DNA of 64,000 nucleotides from Thinopyrum elongatum (Eukaryota; Streptophyta; Magnoliopsida; Poales; Poaceae): assembly GCA_011799875.1 (NCBI GenBank), contig CM022297.1, forward strand, positions 537,885,135-537,949,134. Direction: 5' to 3'. The first letter of the stretch is position 1. The number at the start of each line of letters is the position of its first letter. Under the pieces are notes generated by a model. That model had not been told where the DNA came from and searched no databases. It saw nothing but the letters and a program-made list of their open reading frames with translations. Positions 33,697 to 44,154 of the stretch are shown piece after piece. Made by a program: the position numbers and the translations under genes.

Positions 33697-34078
33697 TTGT
33701 CTCAACGCAAACAGTTCATCCGAGTGAACCGCATGCCGTATATCGCACACACCTTGATCTGGCTGACCGTTTCTTTTGTGTTGCCTAATCACAAACAGTT
33801 CATCCGAGTGAACCGTATCCCGTATATCGCACACACCTTCATCTTGCTGCCCGTTTCTTTTGTTCCTCCTCATCGCAAACAGTTAATTGCACTGAACTGT
33901 ATGCCCTGCATCGCACACAGAACGAAAATCTGAATCGTGTTTGATGCATCCATCATTGCAAACGTTTTGCACCTTTTTGACGGTTTTTTACACCACCGTT
34001 TGCGATTAACGCATCGCACACAGTTTCTTCAAAGGGTCTCTGATCGTAGTGTCGCGTTAGTAGCATCCTGCAGTAGTG
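33697..34078. repeat. Right subterminal array and terminal inverted repeat of the 15.4-kb CACTA
   Basis: AACGCAAACAGTTCATCCGA, ATCACAAACAGTTCATCCGA and ATCGCAAACAGTTAATTG follow one another at about 80-bp spacing, each succeeded by ATCGCACACA. The end is GCAGTAGTG (34070-34078) followed by the TAG duplication. Confidence 0.8.
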
Positions 34079-34935
34079 TAGTGTTGATTGCTCCTTGTAG
34101 TTGATGTTAGTTGGTTTATTCGGTGGAAGATCATATGTTCAGATCCTTAATGATAATTAATACTCCTCTGATTATGAACATGAATATGTTTTTTGAGTAG
34201 TTATGTTTGTTCCTGAGGACATGCGAGAAGTCTTGTTATAAGTAATCATGTGAATTTGGTATCCGTTCGATATTTTGATAAGATGTATGTTGTCTTTCCT
34301 CTAGTGGTGTTATGTGAACGTCGACTACATGACACTTCACCATGATTTGGGCCTAGGGGAAGGCATTGGGAAGTAATAAGTAAATGATGGGTTGCTAGAG
34401 TGACAGAAGCTTAAACCCTAGTTTATACGTTTTTTCGTAAGGGGCTGATTTGGATCCATATGTTTCATGCTATGGTTAGGTTTACCTTAATTCTTCTTTC
34501 GTAGTTGCGGATGCTTGCGAGAGGGGTTAATCATAAGTGGGAGGCTTGTCCAAGGAAGGGCAGCACCCAAGCACCGGTCCACCCACATATCAAATTATCA
34601 AAGTAAAGAACGTGAATCATATGAGCATGATGAAAACTAGCTTGATAATAATTCCCATGTGTCCTCGGGAGTGCTTTGCTTTATATAAGAGTTCGGCAAG
34701 GCTTGTCCTTTGCTACAAAAAGGATTGGGCCACCTTGCTGCACCTTGTTTACTTTTGTTACTTATTACCCGTTACGAATTATCTTATCACACAACTATCT
34801 GTTACCGATAATTTCAGTGCTTGCGGAGAATACCTTGCTGAAAACCGCTTGTCATTTCCTTCTGCTCCTCATTGGGTTCGACACTCTTACTTATCGAAAG
34901 GACTACGATAGATCCCCTATACTTGTGGGTCATCA
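34079..34935 (+). mobile_element. 3' LTR of the Athila-type element, part 2
   Basis: Resumes with TAG then TGTTGATTGCTCC, matching the 5' LTR from about 9890 onward, and ends GGGTCATCA. The AACCA duplication follows at 34936-34940. Confidence 0.92.
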
Positions 34936-34986
34936 AACCACCTCAAAGTTATTCTTTCGGATCAATCCATTGAGCTATTCCTATAA
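34936..34986 (-). mobile_element. Gypsy LTR fragment, reverse orientation (part 2)
   Basis: Continues the LTR fragment of 8710-9222 (CACCTCAAAGTTATTC...), then stops abruptly at about 34986, where a plus-strand gag fragment begins. The junction marks a deletion or recombination. Confidence 0.55.
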
Positions 34987-34988
34987 TA

Positions 34989-35646
34989 ATGAAAAGTGAT
35001 CCTCAGTTTGCTACTTCACCTATCTTTGTTGATGATAAGGATTATGAATTCTCTATCGACCCAGAGTTGATTACTTTAGTTGAATCTGATCCTTTCCATG
35101 GTTATGAAACTGAAACTGTTGTGGCACATCTTACTAAGTTGAATGACATAGCCACCCTTTTTGCTCATGATGAGAAAATTCGCTATTATTATATTCTCAA
35201 ACTATTTCCGTTCTTATTAAAGGGTGATGCTAAAGCTTGGTACAATACTCTTGCCCCTGGTTGTGTGCGTAGTCCCCAGGACATGATTTATTACTTCTCT
35301 GAAAAATATTTTCCTGCTCACAAGAAACAAGCTGCCTTGCAGGAAATATTTAACTTTGTGCAAATTGAAGAAGAGAGTCTCCCACAAGCTTGGGGGAGGC
35401 TTCTCCAATTGCTTAATTCTTTGCCTGATCATCCTCTTAAGAAAAATGAAATACTTGATATCTTCTATAATGGACTAACCGATGCTTCTAGGGATTTCCT
35501 AGATAGTTGTGCTGGTTGTGTTTTCAGGGAACGAACTATTGCGCAAGCCAAAGAATTATTGAATAACATATTGAAAAGTTATGATGATTGGACTCTTCCA
35601 GAACCACCGCCTAAACCCACTCCGAAGAAGAGGGGTATCTTATATC
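34989..35646 (+). pseudogene. Gypsy (Athila-type) gag fragment
   Basis: An open frame of about 219 codons encodes a retrotransposon gag (capsid) core: HLTKLNDIATLFA, LKLFPFLLKGDAKAWYNTL, DMIYYFSEKYFP and PQAWGRLLQLLNSLPDH are typical of the Retrotrans_gag domain. The N-terminus and all of pol are missing, and the frame is cut after GILYP by the CACTA that begins at 35647. Its orientation is opposite to the adjoining LTR fragment, so the two do not form one normal element. Confidence 0.8.
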
Positions 35647-36059
35647 CACAACAAAAAAATACACTTCCGTGGTGATACGTGTTTGTCACAGTAGGTCACG
35701 TTTTCTGTCATGCATGTACATCCATGACGATTTTATGACAGAATCAAGATAGTCATACCTGTGTTGTCGTAGAAGTGTTCCATGACATTACCAAAATTAT
35801 CATCACGGAAGTGTCCACTTCCATGACGATAAATCACGCGTCATAGAAGTGCTTTCGTCAAGGGTGACCGACACATGCCATCCACCGTAATGTGTCACCG
35901 TTAAGCTATCGGGTCCGGTTTTGGATCTGATAACCCGCTAACAGCCACGACCAATGGGGATTTTCCACATGTAAAATTCTCATTGGCCACAGGAACCACG
36001 TGTCGGCTCTCCGTTGGGACAGATATCATCCACTCATTCGACCGAAGGCGCCTATGATA

Positions 36060-36900
36060 CGTCGACACGTGGCACGGCCCAACAGAGGCCCATTCTGGTG
36101 AAAAGGCCGTCCTGTTTGACTTGGTCAAAAGGTAGCGGGCCGGCCCACGGAAAGTCTGTTAACGGCCTGTTCGCATATAGCCCATTTACATCCCGCTAAG
36201 TCACGACCTGTTATGGCCTATCCGAATTAGGCCCAGTAGCGTCATCTGGGCCGACCAATATGATTCCAGCCCATTGTAACTTCCGGCCCATGTATGGCCC
36301 ATGACGTCTTTTGGCCCATAGGAGGCCCTTTGTAACTCTTGGCCCATTAACGGCCCGTGGTGAAACTGGCCCGTAATGAACAGTGTATCACTTTATACCC
36401 ATTAACGGCCCATTATTCCATTGGGCCGTTTCCAGACTGTGTTAACTTTCGGCCTTCTAAGGGCCCATTTATTCTTGGGCTCATTTCCAACATTCGGTTA
36501 TTTACGACCCGTTACTGGCCTTTTCTGCTTGTGGGCCAAATTCAGCCCGTGGTTACAGTCGGCCCGTTTGTGGCCCGTTAATCCATTGGGCCGTTTTCAT
36601 AGTGTCATCAAATACGGCCGATTAACGACGGCCTATTATGGTCGGCCCATGAACGGACGATTCCAATTCTAGCCCGTTTACGGCCCATAATGCGGTCCGT
36701 TATTGGCCCATGTTTGGCCAATCGATCATACGGCCCGTAGAAGGCCCATTGATGCTACACCCCGTAGAAGGCCGATTGTTTCTACGGCCCATAGAAGGCC
36801 CATTGTTTCTACGGCCCGTAGAAGGCCCATTGTTTCTACGGCCCGTAGGAGGCCCATGGTCACTTCGGTAAATATGTAGCCCATGGTTATTGTGGCCTAG
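36060..36900. repeat. GGCCCA/TGGGCC subterminal array
   Basis: Dozens of GGCCCA, GGCCCG or TGGGCC hexamers occur in both orientations, often as CGGCCCATTAACGGCCC-type pairs. Between 36730 and 36860 they form a clean ~27-bp tandem repeat (GGCCCGTAGAAGGCCCATTG, about five copies). Such arrays bind transposase in En/Spm-type elements; GGCCCA is also a TCP-factor (site II) core. Confidence 0.85.
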
Positions 36901-37178
36901 TTTTAAAAAATAGGTTATTGCGGCCACTAGCAAACCGCGGAAAAAGAACTGCACTGACTACAAGCAAAAAAATAAACAAGACAACAAGGAAATAAATAAG
37001 CAAGCAACTTACGCTAGGCTATTACACATATTACATCTACTAGGCATCAAAGTTCGCCACCAGTGCAAATATAGGGAACAAAGCAGCATATCACATACAC
37101 TAGTTGTCAAAGTTGGAGACCAGTGCAAATAAACGCCGCAGCAAAACAAGTCCAGAACTAAAACCACTTCAGAAGAGC

Positions 37179-37505
37179 TCAAGAAACAATATACTGGGTA
37201 CCCATAATGCTGGCAAGATGCTTAGCAAGCTTATTAACTTTCTCTTGTTTGGCGCTTAGATCCTCTAGCGCTTGCTGTTGCACCAGAAAGTATGCATCTG
37301 AATTCTGCAGGGACTTCCTCAGTCCTTCGGCTTCTTGCCTCAGCACAGCTGACTGATGCCTTTCAGCTTGTAGCTGAGACTGAAGAAGCCGAAGTGATTC
37401 AGGCAGCGAGTTTGAAGAGCTTGTGCCAGCGGTACTGGCCAGTAACTCGAACACTACATCAACGCAGGACTATGGGGTTATCTCATATGTCTACAAGATC
37501 ATTTT
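37179..37505 (-). pseudogene. C-terminal exon of a CACTA (Ptta/En/Spm-type) transposase-like gene
   Basis: The minus-strand frame ending at 37179 contains SCVDVVFELLASTAGTSSSN, then SLPESLRLLQSQLQAERHQ, then SDAYFLVQQQALEDLSAKQE, then a final helix. It forms a long coiled coil. I recognise this as the C-terminal tail of plant En/Spm-type transposases annotated in grass genomes; the catalytic part is not seen. A stop lies in the presumed preceding exon near 37490. Its position 1.5 kb from the CACTA terminus fits the last exon of the transposase gene. The element's remaining exons are degenerate and spread over 20 kb by later insertions. Confidence 0.5.
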
Positions 37506-38099
37506 TATCACCTTTCTTGGACACCAACAGGGTTGTCTCACCATTGCATAGTGGGGTGCTCTTCTCCAATATTCTGTTCGCATTCTACAAGAGAAACAAG
37601 CAGACACATCACAGGTTTAGCATGTAGTATACGAAACTCATTTTGGTAAATCGGTTCAGTAGTAAGGTGGATAGGATAACAGCATGAAACAAACATATAT
37701 CTATGTACTATGGTCACTGTATTGTCCATATCATTCTAGTTTATGTTGCCAAATCAAGATAGATACATCGTTCAAATCATATATTTTTAAGACACTGCAG
37801 CATCTACAGAATATAAGTGTGAGAAACTACACAGCACTGGCAACACTTGTAATGTGCATCACATGAGAACATAACTGTTTATACAACTGAAACTGAAATC
37901 AACATAGAGCAAGAAGTTAGAACAGCAATCAGTTAAAGAAATAGGTTTAAAACATACCTGTTGCGCCATTGGAGTTTCGATTGTATCCTTCAAATTGGAA
38001 AGTAGTTGGTATGAGTAAATACAGTGATGCAAGAGCAAAGGAGTATGGACCATAGCTACGGAATCTGACCTAAGAACAGTTGCTCTTCTGGTTTAAACG

Positions 38100-38531
38100 T
38101 GGAGTTTGGGTTCGCTGTGGTGGTCTTTGTGCTTTGGGCACTGTAGTTACTTTACAAACTGCTCGTGTGGGGGTACTCTATGGTGGTCTTCGTGCTTTGG
38201 GCACTGCAGTTGCTTTACAAACTGCTTGTGTGGGGGTACTCTGTGGTGGACATGGTGCTGTGTCATCTAGAAGTGGGTTACTATCCGCTGGGGTTGGGGT
38301 TAGATGGGTTGTAGCTGGTTCTCTGTCCAACGGTGTAAGTGTGCAATCTGGAAGAGTCTCGATTATGTGTGGTGGGGCTAGTTCGTGGGCCAGTACAACC
38401 ATGGTTCTATCTGCATCGATGGGTAGCACCATCTTTTGTGAAGAACGGGTTTTTGATCCCTTAGATACTGCCATCACCCTCTCCAATTCAAATGGCTGAT
38501 AAACAAAAAAAGAAATTGAACGTACAGACAT
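38100..38531 (-). pseudogene. Exon-like block with 21-codon tandem repeat
   Basis: The minus-strand frame includes YQPFELERVMAVSKGSKTRS and a Pro/Thr-rich stretch, then STPTQAVCKATAVPKARRPP. The last phrase is encoded by a 63-bp tandem repeat (unit starts near 38118, 38181 and 38244), so the repeat length is a multiple of three and would keep the frame. The YQPFE...KSGVKTRSSEQ-type opening is shared with the ~449-bp repeated blocks further right. Probably part of the CACTA transposase gene's variable N-terminal region; no domain recognised. Confidence 0.4.
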
Positions 38532-38929
38532 TCTATGATAGACAGATGTGGTAATTCACATATATGTTGTCTAACCAAACAGGACAACATGACACAATTT
38601 CACATATATGATGGCTAACTAAACAGGATAGCATGACACAGTTTCAGATATATGATGGATAACTTAACAGGATATAATGGCATAATTCAACATATGATGA
38701 GTATCTAAACAGGATGACATGACAAAACTATATGATGTCTTTCTAAAATAGATTGGGATGAAATAATTCACATACATGTTGTCTAAGTATACAGGATGGG
38801 ATGATATAATTGACATAATTGATTCATATACTAAGCAGCTGGCACTCGCATGTATGATCTCTAAACTAAGCAGATGGAATTGAATATTGTGCATATGATG
38901 TCTAAACTAAGCAATGCAAGACACCATAT

Positions 38930-39887
38930 GCATGATATGAGAAATATAAACATTGCAAATTAGAGCATACACCTCAGGTGGGATATAGGACTGGTCATCT
39001 GTCTTTGAATCCTCCTCTGAGGAGCTACCTGTAACCATCGAGATATATGCTTCAACATGTACCACTGGCTGCTCTGAAGACCATGTTTTCACTCCTGATT
39101 TTTTCATAACCGGCTCAAATGGCTGATACACATGAAGAGTAGTTCAATATACACAGATTGTCGACAAATGGAATACGTAATGAAAAAAAGGATGGCATTA
39201 GATAATTCACATATATGATGCCTGGCTACATGGCGGTGCATAATTCACATATATGATAACTGGCTGAAAAACATGGCATTGCATAATTCGCATATCTGAT
39301 ATAGAAAGCCAACAGGAGGCATTCACACAAAGCATGTCCAATCTAAGCAGATGGCATGGCAATGCAAGACACCATATGCATGATATGAGAAATATAAACA
39401 TTGCAAATTAGAGCATACACCTCAGGTGGGATATAGGACTGGTCATCTGTCTCTGAATCCTCCTCTGAGGAGCTACTTGTAACCATCGAGGTATATGCTT
39501 CAACAGGTACCATTGCCTGCTCTGAAGACCTTGTTTTCACTCCTGATTTTTCCATAACCGGCTCAAATGGCTGATACACATGAAGAGTAGTTAAATATAC
39601 ACAGATTGTCGACAAATGGAATACGTAATGAAAAAAAAGGATGGCATGAGATAATTCACATATATGATGCCTGGCTACATGGCGGTGCATAATTCACATA
39701 TATGATAACTGGCTGAAAAACATGGAATTGCATAATTCGCATATCTGATATAGAAAGCAAACAGGAGGCATTCACACAAAGCATGTCCAATCTAAGAAGA
39801 TGGCATGGCAATGCAAGACACCATATGCATGATATGAGCAATATAACCCTGCCAAGTTAGAGCATGCACCTCGGGGGGGGGGGGGGG
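38930..39887 (-). repeat. Exon-bearing ~449-bp tandem repeat
   Basis: CATGATATGA marks unit starts at 38931, 39379 and 39828 (spacing 448 and 449), with a diverged fourth copy at 54850 beyond the inserted Gypsy. Each unit carries, on the minus strand, an acidic exon-like segment: SSSEEDSKTDDQSYIPPEV in unit 1, SSSEEDSETDDQSYIPPEV in unit 2 and a variant in unit 3. Flanks contain ATAATTCACATATATGATG repeats. Confidence 0.85.
39873..39887 (+). repeat. Poly-G run (15)
   Basis: In the third ~449-bp unit CACCTC is followed by fifteen G where sister units read AGGTGGGATATAGG. The run replaces part of the acidic exon's end. Confidence 0.9.
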
Positions 39888-40019
39888 AAATACGACTGGT
39901 CATTTGTCTCTGAATCCTCCTCTGAGGAGCTATCTGTAACCAGCAAGAAATCTGCATCGACAGGTAGCACTGACTGCTCAGAAGACCTTGTTTTCACTCC
40001 AGATTTTCCCATGACCGAC

Positions 40020-40936
40020 CTCGGTGCAACAGACCCGGGGCCTGTTGCCCTGACTGTGCACAGGAACAAGCTCAAGATTGAAGCATCAGAACAAGATGAA
40101 CAAGAGACCAAGAGATTCAAAGCACCAACAAGTGGATTAGAAGGATCCGAGGCCAAGTCAGAGGAGCCAGAGATTATCAAGAGAGAAGCCTCCCTTGCCG
40201 GGCAGGCGAGCCCGGCAAAGGGCGAGGCCACCCCCAGAAGAAGGTGACCAAGGTGTCCTGGTAGGGCCAGCCGGGACTCACGGAGACAAGATTACCTCAC
40301 CGACTACTCCACCACGACCCACGTCGTCGATCAGTGCGATGTCAAGCCACGGAGTGATTAAGTGGCAACCATTCGCCACATGGCGGCCACTTCCTACCAA
40401 GGAAATCCACAGATGACACCCGTCCTATGATGTGTCAAACGAGCAGGCATGGAGCTGGCAAGATAGCCCAGCAAGCCTTGCCGGGCAACCAACGACGTGA
40501 CACTAAGCGGTGCATTAAATGCACACTGTCAGCCTGCAGAGTTAGGTATGATAGCACTATTTGCTATCATATCAGTGTCTAATGACTAATTTGCCACTGT
40601 GGTAACCCCTTGATCTATAAAAGGAGGCCCATGGCAACCATTTGAGGGGTTGGAAAGTTAGACCATCCACACCCCCGTACGCGTGTAGTCGTTGTCGCCC
40701 CGAGGCAACCCTTGCCGGGCAAGTGTACTATGCACCACCACCATTTTTCCACCATTAATCCACCAAAGCAGGAGTAGGGTTTTACGCCTCATGATGGCCC
40801 GAACCTGGGTAAAACTGCCCGTGTGATACCTGCCGTGCTGCCCTACGTTGGTCTGCTCTTTGTGCAACGTGACTCCCCCCGCCGAACTAGCAAGGGGCCG
40901 TCCTGGTCCCATAGGTGGCCGTGGTTTCCCGTGACA
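40020..40936 (+). mobile_element. 5' LTR of the 40-54 kb Gypsy element
   Basis: Starts CTCGGTGCAACAG (partner: TGTCGGTGCAACAG) and ends CGTGACA. TATAAAAG at 40616-40623. Contains a repeated GCCGGGCA motif and a 16-base stretch (ACCCGGGGCCTGTTGC) absent from the 3' copy. Confidence 0.9.
40616..40623 (+). promoter_or_regulatory. LTR TATA box
   Basis: TATAAAAG within CTATAAAAGGAGGCCC; conserved at 54076-54083 in the 3' LTR. Likely core promoter of the element. Confidence 0.7.
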
Positions 40937-40940
40937 TCTT

Positions 40941-40958
40941 TGGCGCGCCAGGTAGGGG
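40941..40958 (+). other. Primer-binding site
   Basis: TGGCGCGCCAGGTAGGGG lies four bases after the 5' LTR. It begins TGG, as expected for pairing to a tRNA CCA end. I cannot assign the tRNA with certainty. Confidence 0.6.
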
Positions 40959-41021
40959 GATCGCTTGCGCGAACCTGAAGACATAAGTAGCGCATCATCT
41001 TCATCACCATCTGCATCTTCG

Positions 41022-44000
41022 ATGGCCCCATCGACCATGGCGCCCAAGAAGAAACCAGCTTCTTCGGCTCATCCATCCACCTCGAAGGCTCCGCTACCCG
41101 CGGCCTCCACCACTGCGGGGGGCGCGGAGACGCGCGAGGGCACGAACGCTGCTGGGGGTGTGGTTGGGGCAGGCGGCACCACCACCATTCCCCCCACGGC
41201 CGACGCAAGAACAAGCGATGCCGGAGGAGAGCAACATCAGCCACACCCCGACGGCCGCCCTCCGCTCGCCGACGGGCACAGCCACAACGATGGCGCTCGG
41301 TCTGGGGCTAACCACCACCCTCCGGCCGCCCCTGCCACAGGCGCAGACGCTGCACGTGCGCTTTTCCCAGGGCGGGCCGACCGTGCTGATGCGCCCAACG
41401 GAGTTGATGGCCCTCGAGCACCTCTGCCTCACCATCCTGCCACCCAGGTGGTTGCGCCACAACAGCGGGGGCGCAGTGCTGCTGCCACTGGCTCGAACAG
41501 GAGCCGAGCGACGGCGCGATCATCATCATCATCTATGCCAAGTACAGCCTCGGAGGCCATGGCACGGGCTCAGCTGCTGTTGAGGTTTCCACCAGCGGCC
41601 GATCAGATGGACGAATGGCGTGCCACCATCCAAAGTCTGCTCGGTTTTGCCGAAGCCGAGGGCTCACGAAGAGCTGCCCCGCCGTGACCTCCCCAAGCAA
41701 CGGCAACGGCCCATGCTGCTGCCCGTACGGAGGGAGCCGTCCCTACGGTGCAATCCCCACCACGGCAGCCAGCACGGGCGCGTCCGAACCAAGACCCCGA
41801 TGACGTCTTGATGGCCTCCTCTGGTCCTCGAGCATGTCCAGGCCAACGACGAACCCTGAAAGATAGGCGAAGAGGAGACGTGTGTGTCGTCAAGCAACGC
41901 CACAGCAACCTCCTCCGAGCCGACGGGCGCGATGGCCTCGACATCGACGAGCCCACTCCCGGTGCTGGCGGGCCCCTGCCCTTCAAGGTTGGCTGCCCTG
42001 CCTTCACCCATGAGCTGCGGCAAGTCTGTTGGCCGTCCGTTCGCACGTTCAAGCCAGAGATAACTGAGAAGTACGACGGGAGGCTGAACCCGGCAGAGTT
42101 CCTGAGCATCTACACCATAGCTGTTCAGGCTGCCGGGGGAAGAGATGAGAAAGTGTTTGCCAACTACTTCCCGTTGGCCCTCAAGTCCAACGTGAGGTCT
42201 TGGCTGATGCACCTGCCGGAGAACTCTATTTCGTCATGGGCAGATCTGTGCCACGAGTTCATCAGCGCTTTCACCGGTGGCCATCAGGAGCCGGGCCGTC
42301 CCAGCGATCTGCAGCTTCTCCAGCAGAAGGAAGGAGAAACCCTCCGTAAGTATTTACAAAGATTCAGCAAAGTTCAAAGAAATATTCCAAATATCCATCC
42401 AGCAGCCATGATAGCTGCCTTCCAGTCCAATGTGCGCAACCACCGGATCCGTTCTAAGATGAACGTGCGGTTGCCAAGACTGTGAAGGAGCTGTACACCC
42501 TAGTGGATAAGTGTGCACAGATGGAGGAAGGAAGGAAGTTGCCCGGAGAGGAAGATTGCATCGATGTTGATTCAGAGGATGATGATGAGTCCACCAGTCA
42601 GAAGAAAGTTAAGAAGCGCAGTAAGAAGCAGAGGGATAAGGCAGTATTGACTGTTGAAGGGTCTGGCACCCCAAATACCGGCAAGATCACCAAGGCTGAG
42701 GCCCCCGGCAAGGAGGTTGCCGTGTGCGCCGATTGCCGGGAAGCTGCAGCTGCCGAGAAGGCCGGGAAGGGCGATGGGCCATACTGCAAGATCCACCGGA
42801 GCAAAGGCCACGAACTTTAGGAGAACTATCAGGTTGAGCTGTTGGTCAAGAGACAAAGAGCAGAATATGAGAAGTGTGATAAAGAAAAGGGTCAGAATGT
42901 CGCTGGCGGTAAGGGCCAAAGTGATGGAGTAAATCGCCCCGGCAAGCCCTTTCGGAATAAAGGAAAACCCGCCAGAGACCAAGAGAAGGAATCCTGTGAT
43001 GATGAGAGTGATAAAGGGGATTAAGAGGAAACCAGTGAGCAAGAGTTTCAAAAGGCCACGGACGCCCTGTGCGTTGATGGGGGTGCATGTTTGCACGCCT
43101 CCCATCGCCAACTCAAGTGGTGGACACGAGAAGTCAATGCCGTGCAACCAGCGCCAGAGGCCCGAAAGCCACTTAAATGGTCCCGTCCACCCATCATCTT
43201 TGATGAGGAGATCCATCCTAGCCGTACCATTGCGGTAGGATGTCTGCCTTTGTTGGTTTCTCCAATAATTCGCAACCTCAAAGTCACGAAGATGCTGGTG
43301 GACGGTAGGGCCAGACTGAATCTGATTTCCCCAGTAGTTATCAGCAAGCTTCAGATAGCAGAGGAAGAACTAGAGGTTACGGGCACGTTTCAAGGAGTCA
43401 ACCTTGGCAGGAGTCAGCCTAAGGGGAAGATTACGTTGCCAGTAACATTTGGGGGAGAGCTTAACTACCGGACTGAGAAGATTGTGTTGGACGTAGTTGA
43501 TCTCCCCCTGCCGTACAATGGGATCCTTGGGCGCCCGGCCCTGGCTAAATTCATGGCGGCATCCCACTATGCCTACAACACCCTGAAGATGCCTGTGCTA
43601 CTGGGAGTCCTCACCATACCGTCAGATGAGAAAGATGCCATCATTTGTGTGGACCTGATGTACCGGGACGCAGTCGCGGCAGAGGCAGCGGCAGCAGCAG
43701 TTCTCGCCAAGGAACGCAAAGGGAAGAAAATGGCTTGTAGGACCTCCGGCAAAGAGTCCGGGAAGCGTGCCCCCTCCGAGTGCACGGCAACCGTTGATGA
43801 CGTGCCAGAGTGTTCCAATAGCAAGAGATCCAAGGTTTGCTACTCCGGAAGTGAAAAAGGTCCCGGCAAGGCTGGCTGGCGTTGATGGCACTTTCACCAT
43901 CAGCGCCACCCTCGATGACAAATAGGAAAGCGCGCTCGTTGCCTTCCTGCGGGCGAATATCGATGTGTTTGCTTGGCAACCATCTAATATCCCCGGTGTT

Positions 44001-44154
44001 CCTAGGGAGGTAATCGAGCACCACCTTGCTGTCTGCCCACACGCCAGACCTGTTAAGCAGAAAGTTCGGAAGCAGGCCTTGGAGAGGCAGCAGTTTATTG
44101 CAGAAGAGATCAAGAAGCTTGAGGCAGCTGGTTTGGTCAGAGGAGTGCTACATC
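41022..44154 (+). pseudogene. Gypsy gag-protease and start of reverse transcriptase, broken (part 1)
   Basis: From ATG 41022 the product starts MAPSTMAPKKKPASSAHPST with a long low-complexity Ala/Pro/Ser leader. The gag core follows (about 41990-42470, containing RTFKPEITEKYDGRLNPAEF and LLQQKEGETLRKYLQRF). A Cys/His cluster near 42723-42815 (CADC...YCKIHRSKGH) resembles a zinc knuckle. The protease active site reads LVDGRARLNLIS (near 43300), with Arg where a small residue is usual. Reverse-transcriptase start lies at 43920-44154. Stops at 41685, 42818, 43022 and 43924 and frame changes near 42479 and 43875 break it. The frame is cut after GVLH by the inserted solo LTR; it continues at 48305. 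Confidence 0.88.

Larger units (their letters stand above)
18658..34078. mobile_element. 15.4-kb CACTA (DTC) transposon without visible transposase
   Basis: The left end reads CACTAGTACAGCGAGGTGCT and the right end, reversed, CACTACTGCAGGATGCTACT. The 3-bp duplication TAG flanks both ends (18655-18657, 34079-34081), and removing the element restores the LTR reading GTAGTGTTGATT seen in the 5' LTR. Short motifs of the AAACGGTT / CGCACACAG type are repeated near both ends, as expected for transposase-binding subterminal repeats. Inside are a B3-like gene fragment, three alanine-rich helical genes, a dead exonuclease gene, and tandem arrays of about 245, 500 and 97 bp. I found no En/Spm-type transposase, so it is probably non-autonomous. 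A 4.4-kb CACTA is nested at 23581-28016. Confidence 0.9.
9223..34935 (+). mobile_element. Athila-type Gypsy LTR retrotransposon (Sabrina-like), split by a CACTA
   Basis: The element has matching LTRs (9223-10744 and 17989-18657 plus 34082-34935), a tRNA-Asp primer-binding site, a gag-pol order of protease, reverse transcriptase, RNase H and integrase (Gypsy order), a third reading frame after integrase, and a polypurine tract (17975-17988). It is flanked by the direct duplication AACCA at 9218-9222 and 34936-34940, showing a genuine insertion into the older LTR fragment. The 3' LTR contains the 15.4-kb CACTA. Hand alignment of the first ~390 LTR bases shows about 26 differences, so it is not young. 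The family name is recollection. Confidence 0.88.

Noticed and set aside
23581..34078. CRISPR-like array
   Set aside because: Repeated units are 97-503 bp tandem copies without spacers, in plant DNA; not a CRISPR.
42572..43216. 214-codon antisense frame with apparently hydrophobic segments
   Set aside because: Lies opposite the Gypsy gag-protease frame, which carries recognisable motifs; hydrophobicity is the complement of Lys/Glu-rich coding sequence.
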